From positions 1-56,415 of the forward strand of contig NZ_NHSJ01000070.1 in assembly GCF_002937075.1 (NCBI RefSeq): a DNA stretch of 56,415 bases, given 5' to 3'. Both the position numbers and the translations under genes were made by a program. The notes beneath the pieces are model-generated. The model was not told the DNA's origin. It did not search any database and saw only the letters and a program-made list of their open reading frames with translations. Source of the stretch: Rhodoblastus sphagnicola. GTDB lineage: Bacteria; Pseudomonadota; Alphaproteobacteria; Rhizobiales; Beijerinckiaceae. Positions 50,483-56,415 of the stretch are shown one piece after another; position 1 is the stretch's first letter, and every line of letters starts with the position of its first letter.

Positions 50483-51328
50483 ATGCGCCTCGCCTTTTCC
50501 AACCTCACCCTGCCCGCCTTCGACCATCTGACCTATTTGCCGGATATGCGCGCCTCCGGGGTCGAGGGCATTGAAATCGCGCCCGACCACACCTTCACCC
50601 GCCCCCATTTCGGCAAGGAGTTTTGCCCGCGCGAAGTCGCCACCTATGGACAGGCGGCGCGGCTCGCCGGGCTGGAGATCGTCGGCCTGCACGCCCTGCT
50701 CGGCGGGCGGCCGGAATTCGACATGTTCGATGACGCCGACATCCGGCATCACACCATAAAACATCTGGTGCATCTGTCGCGCATCTGCCGCGATCTCGGC
50801 GGACGCACGCTGATCCTGGATTCGCGCTGGGCGCGCGGGATGGAGCGCAAGGAAGCCTTTTTGCAATGCCGCGCCTTCCTGGAAAAGCTGCTACCGCAGA
50901 TCGAGGACCACGGCACGGTCTTGTGCTTCGCGCCGCTGGCGCCGGACGAGGGCGATTTCTGCCGGCTGGCGCCTGAGCTGTTCATGCTCGTCACCGCGCT
51001 CGACCATCCCGCCTTTGGCCTGCACGTCGCCACCGCCGCCTTCGCCGCCAATGGCGAAACCGGCCACAAAAATTTCGCCGCGCGGCGCGGGCGGCTCGAC
51101 CATGTCCATATCGACGAGCCCGGCCGCGTGGCGCTGGGCGTGTCCGGCAAGGTCGATCATGCCGACGTGCGCCGCCATCTCAACGCCATTTCCTATTCGG
51201 GCTGGTGCTCGGTGGTGCAGAGCCTGCCGGCCGGCGTGTCGCCGACCGAGCATGTGTTCCGCTCGGTGCGCGGTTTTCGGGCGATCTACCGCCAGGATTT
51301 TCGCAACAGGAGGACGTTCAATGTCTGA
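50483..51328 (+). CDS. TIM-barrel sugar phosphate isomerase/epimerase-like protein
   Basis: 281 residues from the ATG at 50483 behind GGAG. The xylose-isomerase-like TIM barrel pattern is seen in LAFSNLTLPAFDHLTYLPDM, GVEGIEIAPDHTF, LAGLEIVGLHALLGGRPEF, CRDLGGRTLILDSRW, RLDHVHIDEPGRVAL and YSGWCSVVQSLPAG. Metal ligands of the family (E, D, H, E) are plausible but incomplete on inspection. It overlaps the NifU-domain gene by eight bases. It is an unusual member of a nitrogenase cofactor operon; substrate unknown. Confidence 0.82.
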   Translation: MRLAFSNLTLPAFDHLTYLPDMRASGVEGIEIAPDHTFTRPHFGKEFCPREVATYGQAARLAGLEIVGLHALLGGRPEFDMFDDADIRHHTIKHLVHLSRICRDLGGRTLILDSRWARGMERKEAFLQCRAFLEKLLPQIEDHGTVLCFAPLAPDEGDFCRLAPELFMLVTALDHPAFGLHVATAAFAANGETGHKNFAARRGRLDHVHIDEPGRVALGVSGKVDHADVRRHLNAISYSGWCSVVQSLPAGVSPTEHVFRSVRGFRAIYRQDFRNRRTFNV

Positions 51329-51554
51329 CGATGAAATCGCCATCATCGCGCAATGCATCGACGAGGCGCGTCCGGGGATTCAGAGCGACGGCGGCGATAT
51401 TGAATTCTTGGGAGTCCGGGGCCAGCGCGTCGAAGTGAAACTCACCGGCAAATGCCTGACCTGCGCGCTCGCCGGCCAGACGCTCGGGGCGCTGCGCAAG
51501 AAGATCATGCAGCGCATCGACCGGCCGCTGATGGTCGTGCCGATCATGGCGTGA
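51321..51554 (+). CDS. NifU C-terminal (Nfu) domain Fe-S scaffold
   Basis: 77 residues, a stand-alone Nfu domain: CIDEARPGIQSDGGDIEFLG and VKLTGKCLTCALAGQTLGAL with the cluster-binding C-x2-C. It assembles or transfers [4Fe-4S] clusters, here probably to NifB or nitrogenase. Its start (ATGTCTGA) overlaps the stop of the TIM-barrel gene. It resembles the vnfU-type short gene, but that name is not certain. Confidence 0.9.
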   Translation: MSDDEIAIIAQCIDEARPGIQSDGGDIEFLGVRGQRVEVKLTGKCLTCALAGQTLGALRKKIMQRIDRPLMVVPIMA

Positions 51555-51558
51555 CCCT

Positions 51559-52845
51559 ATGAACGCGCACGCTCTTTTCCCCGAAACCGGCGGCGCCGTT
51601 CCTGTGTTCGACGCGCTGGGCGAGATCGCCGCGAGCTTGAGCGCGCCCGCGCCGGTCGGCGCGCGGTTGCGAAAAGTGCTGGCGCTGCTCGCGACTCTCG
51701 GCCTCACCGAGGGCGGAATCGCCGCTCTCGAAGGCGCGGCGCTGCGCGGTCTCGCCGGGAGGCAGGCGGGGGCGCCGCCGCAGGCGCTGACGCCGCGCCT
51801 GCAAAAGTTTTTCGCCGCTGGCGAGGCCGGCGTGCTGCGGCGGGAAAAGCCGCCGACCCTGGGCGCTCCGATCCGCCTGCGCGGCGAAATCGTCGGCCTG
51901 CTGGCGGCGCGGTTTTCCGCGCGCGCCGTCGCGCCCGCCGATGTCAGACTGCTCGCGTTTGTCGCCAATATGCTGGGACCGCTGGTGCTGCTGGCGCGGT
52001 CCGGCATGTCCGGCGTGGCGCCCGGCGACGCGCCGGACGCCAAGGCCATTGTCGGCGACAGCCCCGCATTGCGCGCGGCGCTCGATGACGCGCGGCGCGT
52101 GGCGCCGACCGAACTGCCGGTATTGCTGCGCGGCGAAAGCGGCGTCGGCAAGGAGCTGTTCGCGCAGTTCATTCATGACCGTTCGCCGCGCGCGGAAAAA
52201 CCGTTCGTGAAAATCAATTGCGCCGCCCTGACCGAAAACCTGCTGGAGGCCGAACTGTTCGGCCATGAGCGCGGCGCGTTTACCGGCGCGGACATTCGGC
52301 GCGAGGGCCGGTTCGCGCTGGCCGATGGCGGCACCATCCTGCTCGACGAGATCGGCGAGATTTCGCCCGCTTTTCAAGCCAAGCTCTTGCGCGTAATTCA
52401 GGAGGGCGCGTTCGAGCGCGTCGGGGGCGAAAAAACCTTGCGGGTCGATGCGCGGTTGATCGCCGCCACCGCCTGCGATCTCGAAGCGGCGGTGCGGGCG
52501 AAAAAATTCCGCGCCGATCTCTATTACCGGCTGTGCGGCGCGCCGGTGCGGCTGCCGGCCCTGCGCGAGCGGCGCGAGGACATTCCGGCTTTGGCCGATC
52601 ATTTTCTGGCCCGGTTCAACGCGGAGAACGGGCGGGCCTTGGCGCTCAATCCCCGTGCGAAAACCATGATTCTGCGCTGCGCCTATCCCGGCAACATCCG
52701 CGAGCTGGAAAATTGCCTGCGCGGCGCCGCCGCGCTGACGACGGGCGACGAGATTTGCGAGCGCGACTTCGCCTGCCGGCAGGGTCGCTGTTTTTCCGCC
52801 CAATTGCGGCGCGCGCGCATGGCGCGGCGCCAGAAGGCGTCGTGA
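51559..52845 (+). CDS. NifA-like sigma-54 activator lacking a DNA-binding domain
   Basis: 428 residues. A degenerate GAF-like N-terminus (about 15-145) precedes an intact AAA+ domain: Walker A GESGVGKE (192-199), ELFGHERGAFTGAD with the GAFTGA loop (239-244) and LLDEIGEISP. The oxygen-sensing NifA motif C374-x11-C386-x19-C406-x4-C411 is complete. The protein stops 17 residues after the last cysteine (CFSAQLRRARMARRQKAS), where NifA continues with a linker and Fis-type helix-turn-helix. NifB begins 12 bases on, so nothing remains of the missing part. It may act without its own DNA contact, titrate VnfA or sigma-54, or be decaying. Confidence 0.85.
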   Translation: MNAHALFPETGGAVPVFDALGEIAASLSAPAPVGARLRKVLALLATLGLTEGGIAALEGAALRGLAGRQAGAPPQALTPRLQKFFAAGEAGVLRREKPPTLGAPIRLRGEIVGLLAARFSARAVAPADVRLLAFVANMLGPLVLLARSGMSGVAPGDAPDAKAIVGDSPALRAALDDARRVAPTELPVLLRGESGVGKELFAQFIHDRSPRAEKPFVKINCAALTENLLEAELFGHERGAFTGADIRREGRFALADGGTILLDEIGEISPAFQAKLLRVIQEGAFERVGGEKTLRVDARLIAATACDLEAAVRAKKFRADLYYRLCGAPVRLPALRERREDIPALADHFLARFNAENGRALALNPRAKTMILRCAYPGNIRELENCLRGAAALTTGDEICERDFACRQGRCFSAQLRRARMARRQKAS

Positions 52846-52856
52846 GGAGAAAGACG

Positions 52857-54299
52857 ATGAGTGCAATCAAGACCGCGCCCGCGAAAAACGCGGTCCCCTC
52901 CGGCGGCTGTTCCGCCTCCGCCTGCGGCTCCGCCGCCGCGCCCGAGGATATGTCCCCGGAAGTCTGGGCCAAGGTCAAGGACCATCCCTGCTATTCCGAG
53001 GAGGCGCATCATTATTTCGCCCGCATGCATGTGGCGGTGGCGCCGGCCTGCAACATCCAGTGCAATTACTGCAACCGCAAATATGATTGCGCCAATGAGA
53101 GCCGCCCCGGCGTGGTCTCCGAGCGCCTGACCCCGGAACAGGGGGCGCGCAAGGTTTTGGCCGTGGCGGCGAGCGTGCCGCAGCTTTCGGTGCTGGGAAT
53201 CGCCGGGCCGGGCGACGCGCTCTACGACTGGAAGAAGACCAAGGCGACGTTCGACGCCGTGGTGAAGGATCTGCCTGATATCAAGCTGTGCATCTCCACC
53301 AACGGGCTGGCCTTGCCCGATCATGTCGATGAGATCGTGGCCATGAACATCGATCATGTCACCATCACCATCAACATGATCGACCCCGAAATCGGCGCGA
53401 AGATCTATCCTTGGATTTTTTTTCAGCACAAGCGTTACGAGGGCGTCGAGGCCGCGCGGATCTTGCATGAGCGGCAGATGCTTGGCCTCGACATGCTGGT
53501 CGCGCGCGGCGTGCTCGTAAAAGTCAATTCGGTGCTGATCCCCGGCATCAACGACGAACACCTGATCGAGGTCAACCGCGAGGTGAAAAAGCGCGGCGCG
53601 TTTCTGCACAATGTGATGCCGCTGATTTCCGACGCCGCGCACGGCACGCATTTCGGCCTGACCGGACAGCGCGGCCCGACGCCGGAAGAGTTGAAGAAGG
53701 TGCAGGACGCCTGCGAGGGCGGCGCGAAGCTGATGCGCCATTGCCGCCAGTGCCGCGCCGATGCGGTGGGCATGTTGGGCGAGGATCGCGGCCAGGAATT
53801 CACCCTCGACAAGTTGCCGGAGACCATCGCGATCGACCAGTCCAAGCGCGACGCCTGGCGCGCGCAAATCGAGGCCAAGCGCGAACTGGCCGCCTTCGCC
53901 CGCATGGCGGTCAAACCCGCGCCGGCGGCCAAGCCCGGCCACGTGCTCACCGTCGCCGTGGCGAGCAAGGGCGATGGCGTCATCAACCAGCATTTCGGTC
54001 ACGCCAAAGAGTTTTTGATCTATCGCGCCGATGGCGCCGGCGTGAAATTTTTGGGCGCGCGCAAGATTGGCGACCAATACTGCCAGGGCGGGTTGGGCGA
54101 AGACTCCTCGCTTGCCGGCATCATCGCGCTGCTCGGCGACGTGGACGTGCTGCTTTGCGCCAAGATCGGCGGCTGCCCCAAGGGCGAACTGAAGGCTGCC
54201 GGCATCGAGCCGAGCGACGCCTACGCCCATGAATTCATCGAGCCGTCCATCGCCGCGCTTTACGCCAAGCGCGCCGCCGATGCGCCGGCCGACGCATAG
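52857..54299 (+). CDS. nifB: Nitrogenase cofactor biosynthesis protein NifB
   Basis: 480 residues. The radical SAM motif C65-x3-C69-x2-C72 ([17 protein letters not shown]) is near the N-terminus. Conserved [15 protein letters not shown] and [14 protein letters not shown] follow, and a C-terminal NifX-like domain starts near residue 355 ([20 protein letters not shown]). NifB makes the 8Fe core (NifB-co) needed by Mo, V and Fe nitrogenases alike. ATG at 52857 follows GAGGAGA. Its place inside the vnf operon puts core synthesis under the same promoter as VnfEN. Confidence 0.96.
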   Translation: MSAIKTAPAKNAVPSGGCSASACGSAAAPEDMSPEVWAKVKDHPCYSEEAHHYFARMHVAVAPACNIQCNYCNRKYDCANESRPGVVSERLTPEQGARKVLAVAASVPQLSVLGIAGPGDALYDWKKTKATFDAVVKDLPDIKLCISTNGLALPDHVDEIVAMNIDHVTITINMIDPEIGAKIYPWIFFQHKRYEGVEAARILHERQMLGLDMLVARGVLVKVNSVLIPGINDEHLIEVNREVKKRGAFLHNVMPLISDAAHGTHFGLTGQRGPTPEELKKVQDACEGGAKLMRHCRQCRADAVGMLGEDRGQEFTLDKLPETIAIDQSKRDAWRAQIEAKRELAAFARMAVKPAPAAKPGHVLTVAVASKGDGVINQHFGHAKEFLIYRADGAGVKFLGARKIGDQYCQGGLGEDSSLAGIIALLGDVDVLLCAKIGGCPKGELKAAGIEPSDAYAHEFIEPSIAALYAKRAADAPADA

Positions 54300-54324
54300 A
54301 CCTTCATCACCAGAGGAGAAGACC

Positions 54325-54513
54325 ATGGCCTACAAAATCGTTGCTTCCCAGTGCTCCGCTTGCGGCGCCTGTGAATTCGAATGCCCCAACGCCGCGATCC
54401 GCATGAAGGGCGACAGCTTTATTGTCGAAGCCGCCAAATGCACAGAATGCGACGGCGACTCCCCGCGCTGCATCGGCGTCTGCCCGGTCGAAAACACCAT
54501 CGTCAAGGCCTGA
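54325..54513 (+). CDS. 2[4Fe-4S] ferredoxin, nif type
   Basis: 62 residues. First cluster motif C-x2-C-x2-C-x3-CP in [17 protein letters not shown]. Second motif has the insertion typical of nif ferredoxins: [20 protein letters not shown]. It carries low-potential electrons, probably to NifB radical SAM chemistry or to VnfH. It follows nifB by 25 bases with GAGGAGA. Confidence 0.94.
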   Translation: MAYKIVASQCSACGACEFECPNAAIRMKGDSFIVEAAKCTECDGDSPRCIGVCPVENTIVKA

Positions 54514-54564
54514 GGCGGGCGTCATCGTCCATGACGCCGTCGGACAATTGAAGAAAGGAACGCC

Positions 54565-54918
54565 ATGCTGATCCTGACCCGACCGGCCATCGCGGCCATT
54601 GAAAGCTCGCTGATCGCCAACGACAAACAAGGCCAGGGCGTGCGCATCACGGCGGAAGCCGGCTGCTCCGGCCCCAAATATTCGATGCGCATCGAGCCGG
54701 ACCCCGCGCCGCATGACACGGTGGTGGAAATCCGCGACGTCCGTGTGTTCATGGACGACGGTTCGGCCACCATTCTCGCCGGCGCCACGGTGGATTATTC
54801 GGAAGACCCGGACAATTTCGGCTTCAGTTTCGCGCTGGCGCTGCCGACCGAGGAACAGGCCTCCACCTGCACGAGCCCCAAGCCTGCGGGCGGCTGCGGC
54901 TGCGGCAAGCCGTCCTGA
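54565..54918 (+). CDS. HesB/IscA-type Fe-S carrier
   Basis: 117 residues. LTRPAIAAIESSLIAND, VRITAEAGCSGPKYSMRIEP and VFMDDGSATILAGATVDYSE are the A-type carrier fold with the first conserved cysteine. The usual C-terminal C-G-C-G motif is displaced to the end, after a stretch with extra cysteines (TCTSPKPAGGCGCGKPS). It probably carries clusters for the nitrogenase maturation proteins. It is the last gene of the vnfE operon and is followed by a terminator. Confidence 0.9.
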   Translation: MLILTRPAIAAIESSLIANDKQGQGVRITAEAGCSGPKYSMRIEPDPAPHDTVVEIRDVRVFMDDGSATILAGATVDYSEDPDNFGFSFALALPTEEQASTCTSPKPAGGCGCGKPS

Positions 54919-54937
54919 TTTTTCCTTTTTTTGACGC

Positions 54938-54973
54938 GGGCGCGGTTTCCCGGTTTTTCGGGGAATCGCGCCC
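54938..54973 (+). terminator. Terminator of the vnfE-nifB operon
   Basis: A 14-base imperfect stem, GGGCGCGGTTTCCC / GGGGAATCGCGCCC, lies 19 bases after the last stop and is preceded by a T-rich stretch. The rest of the 320-base gap to the FkbM gene holds no gene I can support. Confidence 0.7.
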
Positions 54974-55238
54974 GGTTTGTGTGAAGACCGCCATGAGCAT
55001 GCACGACAATTCCGCCCCGGAGCCGGCGCGGCCATTGCGCTGCCGTCCCGGCGAGACTTTTGAAGACGGCGGTCGCGTTTGCGACCTCGCTGGCGCGGCC
55101 CGACGCGCGCCGCTCGGTCCACGCAACTCGGCTATGGGGAAAGCGACGCCTGGATTTTGAGCGCGGCGCAATGGCTCGAATTTTCGCGGCGAGAGGCGGC
55201 GGTTCGTGAACCGCTATCGCGCCCGCCTGTTCAGGCGT

Positions 55239-55973
55239 TTACCATTCGACCGGGGTCAAGCCTCGCTCGAAACCGCGGGCGATATAGAGCGTGTTGACGG
55301 CCGGGCCGTGGAACGGAACGATCCGGTCGTTTTCGGGTTCGATGCGGAAGGGCGCATAGCTGTAAATCTTCAGATAGTCGGTGACGTGGCTCCAATCGCT
55401 GTTTCCGAGCAGCAGCACCGGCTTGGTGGCGGCGATCAAGGCGATGATGCCGCGCAGGACCGCCATCTCGGCCCCTTCGACATCGAGCTTGACGATATCG
55501 CAGGGCGGAAGGCCGAGGCGGTCGCCGCGACGCACCTGGCCGATATGCTTTTCGTAATGGAAATCGGGATCGGACTCACGAAACCGTTCGAGCACCCAAG
55601 GCATGTCCGCCGAGATGGAAGCGACCTTGCCGCCTTCGGACAACAGTTCGCCATTGACGACGGGAACCCCGAACACCACATCGCCGTTCTGTTCGGCGAG
55701 ACCGTATTTGTGGATGGTCGTCGAGGGGAATTGCTTGGCGACGCAATCCAGCACCGGATGCAGCGCGGGATTGACTTCAAACGCATGGATGATCGGGTGA
55801 TCGAGCGTGACGTTGAACGAGACGATCGACTGGCCCCGGTTGGCGCCGATGTCCAGCACCACCGGCGGCTCCGCGAATTTCGCATGACGGAAAATGTTGA
55901 AGTCGGGGTCGTGAACCACGCGCGCGGCGATCAGTTTCTGGATCAATTCAAGTTCGGTTGAAGCCTCGGCCAT
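55239..55973 (-). CDS. FkbM family methyltransferase
   Basis: 244 residues from the ATG at 55973. SAM-binding PVVLDIGANRGQSIVSFNVT, then IIHAFEVNPALHPVL, and the FkbM-specific CDIVKLDVEGAEMAVLRGI. FkbM-type enzymes methylate hydroxyl groups of sugars or natural products. It is not linked by orientation to the vnf operon. A longer in-frame start would run through the family B palindrome and is rejected. Confidence 0.9.
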   Translation of the reverse strand: MAEASTELELIQKLIAARVVHDPDFNIFRHAKFAEPPVVLDIGANRGQSIVSFNVTLDHPIIHAFEVNPALHPVLDCVAKQFPSTTIHKYGLAEQNGDVVFGVPVVNGELLSEGGKVASISADMPWVLERFRESDPDFHYEKHIGQVRRGDRLGLPPCDIVKLDVEGAEMAVLRGIIALIAATKPVLLLGNSDWSHVTDYLKIYSYAPFRIEPENDRIVPFHGPAVNTLYIARGFERGLTPVEW

Positions 55974-55993
55974 AATTTTGTCCCGAAATCGCC

Positions 55994-56033
55994 TGGAGCG
56001 CGATGCGTTTCCTTGGAAACGCATCGCGCTCCA
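55994..56033. repeat. Perfect 19-bp-arm palindrome, family B
   Basis: TGGAGCGCGATGCGTTTCC, a 2-base TT loop, then the exact complement. It is the second copy of the element at 16289 and lies just upstream of the FkbM gene. Confidence 0.85.
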
Positions 56034-56189
56034 AGGTTTATATCTTGATCGCGCGGCACTATGGACCACGCCTCAAGCTTAAGCAATCCGAGGCGCGGCG
56101 GGCGTTACGCCATTGACTGACGCCAGCGAATCGCAAAGCTTCCCCCCACCGGCGTCGCGTGGCGCGGGCCGGTTTTCGGAGACGGTTCA

Positions 56190-56415
56190 ATGTCCATCCG
56201 TATGAAGTCCATTCTCCTGAACACGGCTGTTTTCGGCGCCGCCGCTCTCGCCGCCTTCGCCGCCGCCCCGGCGGGCGCCCAGAGCGTGACCAAGGAATGC
56301 GCCGCCAAATACCAGGCCGACAAAGCCGCGAACAACCTCGGCGGCCAGACCTATCTGCAATATTATTCCAAATGTTCGGCGGAGCTGAGGGCGCAGAAGG
56401 CGGCCCCCGCCGCCG
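56190..56415 (+). CDS. Secreted small protein, 5' part (runs off the window)
   Basis: The ATG at 56190 opens a frame that continues to the window end: 75 residues are visible. A signal peptide (MSIRMKSILLNTAVFGAAAL, cleaved near AGA/QS) is followed by VTKECAAKYQADKAANNLGG and YLQYYSKCSAELRAQKA, with two cysteines that could pair. Short exported proteins with a repeated C-A-x-K-Y-x-A-D-K type motif are common in Rhizobiales and resemble PsiF repeats. Function unknown. Confidence 0.7.
   Translation, partial: MSIRMKSILLNTAVFGAAALAAFAAAPAGAQSVTKECAAKYQADKAANNLGGQTYLQYYSKCSAELRAQKAAPAA

Noticed and set aside
52683-54326. 547-codon frame opposite nifB, and similar long frames opposite the TonB receptor and vnfE
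   Set aside because: They are composition shadows of well-identified genes, histidine/arginine-rich and with no motifs.
54993-55160. 55-codon frame MSMHDNSAPEPARPLRCRPG... after the vnfE operon terminator
   Set aside because: No good ribosome site, no recognisable family and low-complexity composition; left out as a gene, though it could be a small protein.

Overview
The window is GC-rich DNA of an alphaproteobacterium, most likely a Hyphomicrobiales (Rhizobiales) free-living diazotroph. The evidence is the classic alphaproteobacterial rpsB-tsf-pyrH-frr-uppS-cdsA-dxr-rseP-bamA-lpxD-fabZ-lpxA-lpxI-lpxB order, an extended ribosomal protein S2, and the dispersed intergenic palindromes typical of that order. 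Genus cannot be fixed from the sequence alone.

Layout. (1) 1-18.6 kb is housekeeping: the end of a biotin (pimeloyl) pair, lipid A / outer membrane / isoprenoid / phospholipid genes, and ribosome and nucleotide genes, with an unrelated membrane protein and a 65-aa protein inserted between pyrH and tsf. (2) 18.8-21.2 kb holds an acyltransferase, a lipase-like hydrolase and a small ferritin-like protein. (3) 21.2-30 kb is a molybdenum/vanadium-type metal block: an EF2563/YqeB-like protein and a DUF2478 protein behind a sigma-54-like promoter; a TonB-dependent receptor; mosB and mosA, the two subunits of the molybdenum storage protein; and a Phn-type (oxyanion) ABC importer. (4) 30.8-36.8 kb is a tight seven-gene operon of unknown function behind a good sigma-54-type promoter. 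It encodes a DUF2478-like/DUF4213/DUF364 fusion, an 82-aa protein, an ATP-grasp ligase, a binding protein with no signal peptide, a UreG/HypB-type GTPase with extra cysteines, a soluble ABC ATPase and a nitroreductase. (5) 37.1-54.9 kb is a complete vanadium nitrogenase system. It has vnfDGK plus two associated genes on the minus strand; a NifX-glyoxalase I fusion, vnfH and a Nif11 peptide on the plus strand; vnfA plus a small gene on the minus strand; and a long vnfE-vnfN-vnfX-(TIM barrel)-(NifU C-domain)-(NifA-like)-nifB-ferredoxin-IscA operon on the plus strand. (6) The end holds an FkbM methyltransferase and the start of a secreted small protein.

How it fits together. VnfD carries every residue expected of a VFe protein, including the P-cluster cysteines, Cys257/His423, Gln176/His180 and the TGGPRL loop at 335-340. 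VnfE/N/X and NifB supply the cofactor. VnfA, a sigma-54 activator with an N-terminal Cys-X4-Cys, probably drives the -24/-12 promoters seen before vnfD, the fusion gene, vnfE, vnfA itself, the DUF2478 pair and the seven-gene operon. The shared promoter type suggests that the metal-handling operons and the enzyme genes form one regulon. The most novel elements are the seven-gene operon, the NifX-GloA fusion with intact metal ligands, and a NifA-like protein that keeps the oxygen-sensing cysteine motif but has no DNA-binding helix-turn-helix.

Limits: all calls were made by reading the sequence, with no database search. Sigma-54 sites were found by eye with the TGG-N10-GC rule and need a scored genome-wide control. 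No tRNA, rRNA, CRISPR array, prophage or insertion sequence was seen.
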